Assembly (NCBI GenBank): GCA_023548195.1
Contig: JAJHZJ010000336.1
Coordinates: 3,204,704 to 3,268,703 of the forward strand
Reading direction: 5' to 3'
DNA: 64,000 nt
Source of the DNA: Bettongia penicillata ogilbyi
Taxonomy: Eukaryota > Chordata > Mammalia > Diprotodontia > Potoroidae
The notes beneath the pieces are model-generated. The model made no database searches. It worked only from the letters and a program-made list of their open reading frames with translations, and was not told the DNA's origin. This document shows positions 54,724-64,000 of this stretch, piece by piece. The stretch's first letter is position 1; each line of letters begins with the position of its first letter. A program made the position numbers and the translations under genes.

Positions 54724-57700
54724 TTTTTTCTTTTTTAAATTTATTTGTTTTCAGTTTTCTACAATAAATATAAGTCTTAGATTTTTCTCCCCTTTCTTCC
54801 TCCCTCTCCAAGATGGCATCCAATCTTATATGGGTTCTACACATACATTATTATTACACACATTTTCTTTCTTTTTTTTAAATTTTTTTAAATGTTTCTT
54901 AATAAAAATTTATTTAACTTTTTACATTCATTTTCACAAAATTTTGGGTTCCAAATTTTCTCCCCATTTGTCCCCTCCCCCCACCCCAATACACCGAGCA
55001 TTCTAATTTTTTCCCTATCACCAATCTGCCCTCTCTTCTATCCTCCCTCCCTTCTCTTGCCCCATCTTCTCTTTTGTCCTGTAGGGCCAGATGACTTTCT
55101 ATTCCCCATTAACTGTATTTCTTATTTCCTAGTAGCAACAACAATACTAAACAGTTGTTTCTAAAACTTTGAGTTCCAAATTCTCCCCATCCCACCCTCC
55201 CCACCCATTCCCTTTGGGAAGGCAGGCAATTCAATATAGGCCATATCTGTGTAGTTTTGCAAATGACTTCGAGTCGTGTTGTGTGAGACTAACTGTATTT
55301 CCCTCCATCCTATCCTGCCCCCCATTGTTTCTAATCTGTCTTTTGATCCTGTCCCTCCCCAAGAGTGTTGACTTCAAATTGCTCCCTCCTCCCATTGCCC
55401 TCCCTTCCATCATCCCCCCCACCCTGCTTATCTCCTTCTCCCCAACTTTCCTGTATTGTAAGATAGGTTTTCATACCAAAATGAGTGTGTATTTTATCCC
55501 TTCCTTTAATTGAATGTGATGAGAGTAAACTTCATGTTTTTTTCTCAGCTCTCCTCTTTTTCTCTCCACTAAAAAGTCTCCTGCTTGCCTCTTGAATGAG
55601 ATATAATTTACCCCATTCCATTTCGCTCTCTCTCCTCCCACTACATTTCTCGCTCACCATTTACCTTAATTTCTTTTAAGATATGGTCCCATTCTATTCA
55701 ATTCACTCTGTGCTCTCTGTCTCTGTATGTGCATGCTTGTATGTATGTGTGTGCACATGTGTGTACATGTACGTGTGTGTGTGTGTGTGGTCCCACCAAC
55801 TACCCAGATACTGAAAAGTTTTAAGAGTTACAAATATTGTCTTTCCATGTAGGAATGTGAACAGTTCACCTTTGGTAAGTCCCTTATGACTTCTCTTTGC
55901 TGTTTACTTTTTCGTGCTTCTTCTCATTCTTGTGTTTGAAAGTCAAATTTTCTTTTCAGCTCTGGTCTTTTCATCAAGAATGCTTGAAAGTCCTCTGCTT
56001 CATTGAAAAACCATATTTTCCCCTGAAGTATTATACCTCAGTTTTGCTGGGTAGGTGATTCTTGGTTTTAGTCCTAGTTCCTTTGACTTCTGGAATATGT
56101 TATTCCACACTCTTTGATCCCTTAATGTAGAAGCTGCAAGATCTTGTGTTATCCTGATTGTATTTCCACAATACTGGAATTGTTTCTTTCTAGCTGCTTG
56201 AAATATTTTCTCCTTGACCTGGGAATTCTGGAATTTGGCCACAATGTTCCTAGGAGTTTCTCTTTTTGGATCTCTTTCAGGCGGTGATCGATGGATTCCT
56301 TCAATACTTATTTTGTCCTCTGATTCTAGAATATCAGGGCAGTTTTCGTTGATCATTTCATGAAAGTTGATGTCTAGGCTCTTTTTTTGATCATGGCTTT
56401 CATGTGGTCCCATAATTTTTAAATTGTCTCTCCTGGATCTATTTTCTAGGTCAGTTGTTTTTCCAATGAGATATTTTCACATTCTCTTCCATTTTTTCAT
56501 TCTTTTGGTTTTGTTTGGTGATTTCTTGGTTTCTCAGAAAGTCATTAGCCTCCATCTGTTCCATTCTAATTTTGAGAGAACTATTTTCTTCAGTGAGCTT
56601 TTGAACCTGCTTTTCCATTTGGCTAATTCTGCTTTTGAAAGCATTCTTCTCCTCACTGGCTTTTTGAACCTCTTTTGCCAATTGAGTGAGCCTATTTTTC
56701 AAGGTGTTATTTTCTTCAGCATTTTTTTGGGTCTCCTTTACCAAGGTATTAACCCACTTTTCATGCTTTTCTTGCATCTCTCTCATTTCTCTTCCCAGTT
56801 TTTCCTCCACCTGTCTAACTTGCTTTTCAAAATCCTTTTTGAGCTCTTCCATGGCCTGAGCCCACCAGACATCCACCTTGGATGTCTGGGATACAGAGGC
56901 CCCAACCTCCAGTCTTTCTCTGGTGGTAAAAATTGTTCCTCGTCATCAGAAATGAAAGGCGGGAACATCTATCTCCCAAGAAAGTAGCTTTCTGTGGTCT
57001 TATTTTTCTTCCCTTTTCTGGGCATTTTCCCAGCCAGTTACTTGACTTCTGAGATTCCTCTCCACCCCCACCTAAATCCGCCCAGCTAGTGCTTGGGGTC
57101 TGAGATTCAAATGCTGCTCCCCAGCCTCAGGGCCTTCCGTGGCTGGCAGGGCTGCTATTCAATGTGAACTTAAGTTCTGGTGCTCGGGTGGGGGCAGGGC
57201 TGCCTCCCAGGCTCAGTTCCCTCAGGGGGTTCATGCGGAGACCTTCGGTAATGGCCCTGAGCTCCTGCCTGCTCTGAGAGCCCCTGGCCACCGCTGTCGC
57301 TGCCGCTGCCTCTGCCACTGCCTCCTGAGGAGTCCCGAGTCACAGAGACACCCGCTCCTCTCTCGGGCAGCCCAGAAGTCTCTCTCACTGACCTGGAGCG
57401 CCTGTGGGCAGAGGGACCTTCGCCGCCGCAGGAGGTTCCATCCCTGAAGCCTGCTCAGATCTGCTCTTCTGAAGCCACATGGCCAGGGCAGCACAGGAGT
57501 GGGCTCCGCTGTCCGGAGTGTGACGGACCCCTGGGGACGGCTTTCCAGGGCTCTCTGGAACGGAAATCTCTTCCACTGTGTTTCTGCGCGGCTTGCTCTG
57601 CTCCAGAATTTGTGGGGAGTTCTTTTTACAGGAAATTTATGGTCTGTGGGTTCGGAGCTAGCATACGTGAGTCTTTCTACTCCACCATCTTTGCTCCTCC
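54724..57700 (-). mobile_element. full-length HAL1-like element (copy G) with L1-derived 3' extension
   Basis: Flanked by AATCTCCGTCATTCTT (54708-54723) and AATCTCCCTCATTCTT (57701-57716), one mismatch. On the minus strand: 5' end GGAGGAGCAAAGATGGTGGAGTAG at 57700, CpG-rich 5'UTR with one tandem unit (about 57251-57178), ORF1 57025-55924, a 3' region with a CA microsatellite (55800-55730) to its own A-rich end near 54870. About 145 further bases are an L1 3' end (ATGCCATCTTGGAGAGGGAGG and AAAACTGAAAACAAATAAATTT) before the final poly(A). No ORF2. Confidence 0.92.
55924..57025 (-). pseudogene. HAL1-like ORF1 (copy G), broken
   Basis: ATG at 57025 gives MPRKGKKNKTTESYFLGR and then a stop. The next segment is open as MFPPFISDDEEQFLP (56968). 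The coiled-coil frame is open 56876-56451 (EELKKDFEKQVRQVEEKLG...QKNAEENNTLKNRL). A frameshift near 56440-56460 separates the RRM and C-terminal part (56413-56000: NENCPDILESEDKISIE, QAARKKQFQYCGN, RITYPAKL), and another lies near 56010. The PIP-like NKTTESYF is present. Confidence 0.9.
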
Positions 57701-59279
57701 AATCTCCCTCATTCTTAAGAAGCTATCAAGAGACTCTACCTTTCCAACTAAAATTTCATTCTATATTTCTGTGTACCTTTCTCAGCCAAATTTCTTGAAA
57801 AAGCAGTCTACATTGGTTGCCTCTACTTCTTCTTCTCTCTCCTAAACCTTTTACAATCTAGCTTCTTGTTATTGTCCTATATATCTCTCCTCTCTTTCTT
57901 AGCAAAACTTCTTAAGACTACCTAAAATTTATGCTTTTTCTCTCTTTTCTTAACTCTTTGGAGTCTAGCTTCTGACTTCACTTAACTAAAACTGTTCCCT
58001 CCAAAATTACTTATCATCTTAACTACAAAATACAATCTTTTCTTACTTCTTATTCTTTTTGACCTCTCCACAGCATCTGACACTATTGACCACCCTCTTC
58101 TCCTGAATAGTCCTTCCTCTCTGAGTTTCTATGACAACGCTCTCTCCCGCTAATCATCCTTCTTGGAATCCTTTTGCTAGATTATCTATATCATACACTT
58201 AACTGTAGGTGTACTCCAAGGCTCTGCCCAGAGTCCTCTTCTCTTTTTTACCTAGACTCTCTCATCATGAGTTAATCTCATCAACTCCCAAGTTATTAAT
58301 TATTATCTACTATTATCAGATAAGTCCCAGATCTAACTATCCAGTACTACTCTTTTTCTCTGGCCTCAATCCTGGATTCCCACCTATTGGACATCCCAAA
58401 ATCTTCTATAGACATTTCATATTCAACATATTCAAAACAAAACTCATTATTTTTACTCCAAAACCTACCATTCCCTTTGAACTACCCACATTTCTGTCCA
58501 AGGCACCACCATCCCCTCCTTCTAGTCACCTAGCCTATTACATCCTCAACTTCTCACAAAAAAAAAAATCCAATAAGTTACTAAATCTTGTCATTTCTTA
58601 TCTCCATGACATCTTTACTATATATTATCTTCTATCCATTCACTCTGGCACCACTGCTATACTCTACTAGTATCCTTGCCTCAAAAATTCCTTTCCACTC
58701 CACTCCAAGTCAGACTACAGCAAACTGATGCAGTTCTCACCTTCTTACTACCCCTCAATCCACACTCACTCAGTAAACCCCAGTGGCTTCCTATTATCCT
58801 TAAGACTTAAGAAATTAAAAGTCCCTTCCAACCTGGCACCATTTATCTTTCTAGCTTTATTATTAGACATTCCTCCCCTCCATCCATTCTAAGGTCCAGC
58901 CATACTGGCTTTTTTGTTGCTCCTCACACATGACATTCCATCTTTCATCTCAGTGTCTTACTTCCATTGACTGTTCCCCTTGTCTAGAATGCTCTCCCTC
59001 CCCACTTCTACCCTTTGTTATCCCTGCTTTTCTTTAAAGACTCAGTTTAAGAGCCACCTTCTGCAAGACACCATTCTGGGTCTCCACAGATTCTACTGCC
59101 TCCTCCCCAAGATTAACTTATCTCTACTTGGTATAGTTTTGTAGACACCTATGTATGGGCATGTTGTCCCCCAATTTAGAATATGAGCTACTCGATGGCA
59201 AAAATTGTTTTATTTTTGTTTTTGCATTCATAACACCTAGCAAAGAGTACTCAATAATGCTTGTTGATTAAATAACTGG

Positions 59280-61400
59280 GAGCTTCACCTTTCTGGACTC
59301 ACCTGACAGATGAGAACAATAATGAACAAAGGACTACCCTAATCTCTAACTACCAAAGTCTTTCTCCTGCTATCAACTGGCAGGGTGCCTTTTAGAAATG
59401 GCAACTATTGGCTCTGTAAGCCTTGCTTCCTGATATCTCAAATTACAAATGACAAGCAATACCAGGATGAATTACCTAGTTTTCATTATGCCTGTACACA
59501 TGGCAAGAAGCTTCAATGCAATGCATGCATCCTTTAGATGGAATTCAATCCATCAGTGCTGAAAGGCTGACAGGAACTCTGGGAGGCAATATTCCAAACT
59601 CTCTTTTTGTTCCTGGGCTAAGGGTCTGAACTACATTCTCTCCTCTTCAGGAGGGTAATTCCTGAAAGACCATATTGTGCCCTATGTTAATTATGCTTTA
59701 TTCTAAACAAGCTGAAAGCCTGCAGCCTGCACAGACACTAGCCTGCACCCTATAGACCAAAGCTGGTCTTTTATCATTGCAAGGGACAAAAGCCAAACTT
59801 GAGATAACTCAACTATGCACACAAAACTACAGCAAAGGCCATGCTGGGCTCAACATGGCAAGCGCCTGCAGCTGGAAGACACTGTCCACGTGACTGCCTG
59901 CTCAAAGGTAGAGTTGGAACATTAAACGAATTTAGGCCTCAGAGGAGCCCATTAAATTCCCCACACAATTCCCACAGTCTGGTGCACAGAGAAAAGCATT
60001 TATCGAAGAACCACAGTCATCATCTCACTCTTAAGGATTTAATTCAATCAGGGACTTTCAGACAGTAATTAGTGCTTTACAAAATCATTCGACTTTTCTT
60101 TAGCATCTGTGGGGAAATGTATAAGCACAAACTTAACTGAAATGACCTTCTAAAGCCAACATTTAGTTCTCAAATATGTTTTTCTTGTCCTTCCTTGAGC
60201 ACATGATATCAACACAATGAATTATGTAGAAGGAAAGACCTCATTTCAAAAAATCCTGTTCATAAAAAAAAATATTCCAAAGAAGCAAAGAAGAAATGAA
60301 ACCTCCATTTCTACCCTCCCTTTTGTCTTTTGAAATTTATTTCATTAATCCCAAAAGTAATGGGATTAAGAAAAAGTAGGAATATACCTGTTGGAAAAAA
60401 CTCCAGAGTCAAGAAAGAAGCTATAATAACTGATATTGTAAATACTGATATGTACACACACACACATTTTTTAAAATATCTAACTTCATTTAATTCTTAT
60501 AACAACCTTATTTGGTAGTTGTTTAAACAATAACAACGTGTGCCCAACAGTGTAGTGCATACCCTCCCTCTCTACCTGTTCCAGTTTCCAGCTGTGAATT
60601 AATTTCCAAACCTAAAATCTCATCAGTTTTCATCCTTCCAATTCTCAGCAGTAATCCTATTTTCTTCACTCCTCACAAGAGATCCCAAAGATGCCAGGTC
60701 AAGGGATAGAGATTGGGGTTTTCCTTAAAATTCAAACTACCTGACCAAAAGTCAAACCAAAGCTAACCTTGACCCCAAGCACAATGTGTTATATTTTGCC
60801 AGTCAGAGTCCTGAGTGGAAGCAGATGAGCATGTGGAAAATCATATTTTGCACTTAAAAGATGTTATCCAAAGATCTAAATTATCTTCCATGTTTGCTGT
60901 GGACGGAGGAGCTTGAAACACTCAACTGCATTATAAAGTCAATTGCCAGACATTAGGTTGGTCCGAAGATCCTAATACCCAGGCTGCTATTGTGGATTTG
61001 TGTTTCGCTACCTTCTCTGCTCACCAGACATCCTGGCCTTTGGCCAGGGAAACCACAAGTGGGCATTTCTAGCACAAGGGCCACTCATGTACTGTGGAGA
61101 AAGTAACCAGAAGGCAACTCCATGGCACAACCAAACACAGCCAGGATCACATGAGAACTTTTAAGTCAATCACTCAGTAAATCACTCAAAAAAATAGCAG
61201 CTGGATAGAATCCCAATCCTAGGATCTGTGAGTTGCTAGCCAGATCTCAATTATTCAAAAAAAGACTCAAAGTTCTAAAGACAATCTTTTACTAAGCTGG
61301 TCCTTCTCAATGGTTTGCGTTTAAACAGCAGTTAAACACATAGTACATATGACCATTTTCTTAGTGTATTCCAGCCCTCTCTGAAGAAAAGTCTTAATTG
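59280..61400. other. repeat-poor segment of intron 1
   Basis: The longest stretch where I recognise no transposon. It has ordinary base composition, several homeobox-like AATTA words (e.g. GACAGTAATTAGTGC at 60061-60075) and no exon. It could hold conserved noncoding DNA; the sequence alone cannot show this. Confidence 0.4.
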
Positions 61401-61404
61401 GGTT

Positions 61405-62240
61405 AATAACCCAATCCAACATCATTTATTAAGTACCCATTACTACTCTGGGCTAGGCACTAGTAATACAAAGATTAAAAACAATTTCTGTCCTCAAGGA
61501 GCTATAGTCCTGGAAGGAATATGATGTGTGAACAGAAAGAAGTATTTGAGAGAATATAAGGACAAAAAATTCTAAGAACAATGGGAGATCAGAAAAGGTT
61601 TTCCAAAAAAGATAGCACAAGAGCTGAACCCTGCAGGAATTTAGGGATTCTAAGAGAACAAGATGAAGATGGAATGTACCCTAGGTATACAAAACAGCCA
61701 TAGGCACAGTGGTATAGAGACAAGAAAGTGCAAGAGCTTGAGGAACGGCAATCAGGTTAGTTTGTTAAGAATATAGAATACATGAATGGGAATAATATGG
61801 AATAAGCTTGGAAAGGTTGCCTGGAGTCAGATTGTAAAGGATTTTAAAAGCCAAACTGAGTGGTTTATTTTATCCTAGAGACAACAGGAAGTCATTAAAA
61901 TTTCATGAGTATGTAAGTGACATGGTCACATGTATGCTTGAGGAAGATTATGGTGGCAGCTGTGTAGAAGGTGGATTGGAAACAAGAAAGATTGGAAGCT
62001 AGGAAATCCAATTAGAAAGCTGTTGCAATAGTCAAGTTCAAAGTGATAAATAAGAACCTGAAGTATGATGGCAGCCATTTGAATGGAAAGAAAAGGATGG
62101 ATGTGAGAAATACTGGTGGAGGCAGATTCAAAAACACTTGGCAGCTAATTAGTATGAGTGAAGAAAAAGATGACTGTGATATTAAGGTTTTGAACCAGGG
62201 TGACAAAGAAAATGGGGCTGTCCTCAACAGAAACTGAGAA
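61405..62240 (-). mobile_element. L2 LINE 3' portion
   Basis: CATCATTTATTAAGTACCCATTAC, CCTCAAGGAGCTATAGTCCTGG, AGATTGTAAAGGATTTTAAAAGCC, GGTGGCAGCTGTGTAGAAGGTGGATTGG, GAAAGCTGTTGCAATAGTC, in reversed L2 order. Confidence 0.82.
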
Positions 62241-62714
62241 AATAACGATAATGCACAGGGGGCCGCTCCACAATAGCAAAGAATGTGTCTTATTTAATCT
62301 CCCCAAAATTGAACCAAGTGTTCTCTACAAAGTATGTAAGCAATCCCAACTCCAGACACATATATACTTGTTGAAGAAAAAAGGCAATATTCTCACAACC
62401 GATTCTAGTCCTTTCTATGGGCTTTATTCTGTACATTCGATACACATCTGGATCAGCTGAGTAAGAAAAATATTTGCCTTCCCAACCACGTCCTCTTCCC
62501 CCTGTTAACACTGTCCTACTCTGAAATCTCATTGGGTGAAGAACTAAAGTACTAAGTTTCATGTTTCCTATGAAGTACTTTAATCACATCAATCACAACA
62601 CATTAATATATAAAAGCATAGTTTAAATTTTTAATTAAGTTACCAGAGAGCTGATATGAGCATCAGGCCGTTTTAAAAGAAACTCAGCATAGATACCTGT
62701 AAAAAAGTTTGCTA

Positions 62715-63075
62715 GTCAATAAGCATTTATTAAGTGCCTACTATATGCCAAGCACATGATAAATACTTGAGGATACAAAGACAGGCAAAAAACTGTCTCT
62801 GCTATCAAGTAACTCACATTCTAATGGAGGAAAAAACATGCAGAGTAATAAGCATAAGCCAGCTACAGCCAGGATAAACTGGGGAGAGTACCAAAGGAAG
62901 TAATGCATTAGTAAGTAAGGAGGATTGGTAAAGGCTTCTTGCAGAAGGTGAGACTTTAGCTAAGATTTGAGGGAATTCAGAATACAAAATTAGGAGAGAG
63001 AGTATTCCAGTAAAAATGCCCAGTGTCAGGAGATGAAGTATCTTGTTTAAGGAACAGCAAAAGGATCTTTTCAGA
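62715..63075 (-). mobile_element. L2 LINE 3' portion
   Basis: GTCAATAAGCATTTATTAAGTGCCTACTATATGCC, AACTCACATTCTAATGGAGG, GGTAAAGGCTTCTTGCAGAAGG and CAGTGTCAGGAGATGAAG. Confidence 0.87.
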
Positions 63076-63082
63076 GAAGAGT

Positions 63083-63300
63083 ATGGTGTTAGATTTGAAG
63101 TCAGAAGGCCTGGGTTCAAATCCTGCCTAACCTTTCCTAGCTGGGTGACCTTGGGCAAATCACCTAACTTCTCTTATCCTCAATTTGTTCCCCTATAAAA
63201 CAGAAGTTATGATATTTGCACTAACTACCCTCACAGGGTTGTTGCAAAGAAAATATAAGCCAGAAATAGCTATAGAAATATGAATCACTGTAATATTATT
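63083..63300 (+). mobile_element. MIR-type SINE with L2-like tail
   Basis: ATTTGAAGTCAGAAGGCCTGGGTTCAAATCCTGCC, CTGGGTGACCTTGGGCAAATCACC, CTCAATTTGTTCCCCTATAAAACAG and CCTCACAGGGTTGTTGC. Confidence 0.9.
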
Positions 63301-64000
63301 CAAAGGTACTTTTATACTTCAACTAAAGAACAAGTTGTAAGCTCTAAAGAGATGAGAACAATGCCTTAACAACCAAGGAAAAAACTTCCAAAAATTTCCA
63401 AAAGAACAAGTGGCCAGGTCTCATTATCTTAGCTTAGCCAACTTTTGAGGCTGTCTGGCTGCAGACCACTTGTTCCAACATGAAAGTCCACCAGCCACTG
63501 ACCTGCACAATGGTGTTTTAAAGGGAAATGCTAGGGTATTTGGTGAGGAGAAGTGCTCAATCCCCAAGGGAAAATCGTAAGCCAAATGATTCTGAAATGA
63601 AACTCACTTTCCTTAACTTCCTCTTTTTCCAGTCAACTGATTCCAGGGCCACAAGGCCAGCAGCTGTCTCAAGAGGTCAGTTTTCAATGATCTGCCTGTC
63701 CCAAGACTCCATGGACATGAACTGAGTGTCTGCCTTAAAGGGACGGTTACAAGCTATAAAATAATTCTCATGAAACGAATCTTTGTACCAATACAATATG
63801 TTTTCTAGCTAACACAACAGTTTTCTTGCCAGAATCTATTGGTAGTTACCAGTTGACTTGACATAAGAATCACAGAATGGGAGTCAGAAGGCATTTCAGG
63901 GGCCATTCAATCTAACTCTCACCTGACTAGAATCCCCTTTATAATATTCTCTTGAAGACCTCAAGTGAGCAGAATTTCCTCTCACTTCCGTATAGGCCTA
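63301..64000. other. intronic sequence without recognised feature
   Basis: No exon 1 of SUFU and no confident repeat. Confidence 0.35.

Larger units (their letters stand above)
54466..59275 (+). mobile_element. long L2 LINE split by HAL1-like copy G
   Basis: Left part 54466-54723. The right part from 57701 shows the RT domain: DLSTASDTIDHPLLL at about 58059-58103 (L2 consensus style DLSAAFDTVDH), a decayed active site near 58290-58335, then internal L2 and the 3' end at 59170-59275 (TATGAGCTACTCGATGGCAAAAATTG...AATAATGCTTGTTGATT). Reading across the insertion restores a continuous L2. Confidence 0.85.
51705..64000 (-). other. SUFU: SUFU intron 1 (3' part)
   Basis: Sequence upstream of exon 2 on the transcript strand. 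I looked for exon 1 (a GC-rich first exon ending in a Tyr-Trp codon pair) and did not find it, so the promoter and exon 1 are presumably beyond 64000. The CpG-rich patch at 57.1-57.6 kb is the 5'UTR of a HAL1-like element, not the gene's CpG island. Confidence 0.75.

Noticed and set aside
56424..56987. Plus-strand 187-codon frame rich in Phe, Leu and Ser
   Set aside because: Antisense of the coiled-coil ORF1 of copy G; the same shadow appears opposite copies A and C.
57120..57580. CpG-rich region as SUFU promoter or exon 1
   Set aside because: Its sequence is the 5'UTR of HAL1-like copy G, homologous to 24.6-25.3 kb and 32.5-33.1 kb, and no exon 1 codons are present.
1..64000. CRISPR arrays, bacterial operons, ribosome binding sites, rRNA or tRNA genes
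   Set aside because: The sequence is vertebrate intronic DNA. tRNA-like parts found are SINE heads, and repeats are dispersed retroelements or microsatellites.

Overview
The window is from a mammalian nuclear genome, most likely a marsupial (opossum-like). Reasons: spliced vertebrate exons with GT-AG borders, no dense coding, and very many LINE-1, L2 and MIR-type SINE copies. Some of these resemble marsupial forms, notably an L1 5' terminus reading CCAAGATGGCGGAGTAG, ORF1-only half-L1 elements, and CORE-SINEs ending in a CCCATTTGGGG-type tail. The exact species cannot be fixed from the sequence alone.

The only host gene I can support is SUFU (suppressor of fused, a negative regulator of Hedgehog/GLI signalling), on the minus strand. 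Exon 2 (51570-51704) and exon 3 (16831-16967) are both in the window. They are separated by a 34.6 kb intron 2. Exon 1, the promoter and exons 4 onward lie outside. From right to left the window is therefore: end of intron 1 (64000-51705), exon 2, all of intron 2, exon 3, start of intron 3 (16830-1). Everything else is intronic and largely made of transposons.

Layout. Positions 1-1430 hold an internally deleted L1. Positions 1.7-9 kb carry scattered old L1, L2 and CR1-like remnants and a snap-back inverted repeat near 2.9 kb. Positions 9-14 kb are an L1 graveyard with a datable nested insertion. Positions 15-20.5 kb are repeat-poor and contain exon 3. Positions 21-36 kb are a second LINE cluster with two near-complete ORF1-only (HAL1-like) elements, one inserted in an old L1 and one nested in an older HAL1. 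Positions 36-44 kb hold MIR, L2 and truncated L1. Positions 43.7-47.8 kb are a long L2 that absorbed several later insertions. Positions 47.8-49.5 kb carry another 5'UTR plus ORF1 relic. Positions 52.2-54.2 kb are an L1 ORF2 fragment in the sense of SUFU. Positions 54.5-59.3 kb are an L2 split by a third full HAL1-like element on the minus strand. Positions 59.3-61.4 kb are the longest stretch where I see no repeat.

The most interesting system is the ORF1-only L1 derivative. Three copies (24570-27536, 32463-35380, 54724-57700) have the same plan: a CpG-rich 5'UTR beginning with a YY1-like motif, 3, 2 or 1 copies of a roughly 70-80 bp tandem unit, a single ORF1 (coiled coil, RRM, C-terminal domain), then about 1 kb of purine-rich 3' sequence and a poly(A) tail, with no ORF2. 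All three have target-site duplications, and one seems to carry a 3' transduction. None has an intact ORF1, although the first appears to be a single indel away. They would depend on L1 ORF2 protein supplied in trans.
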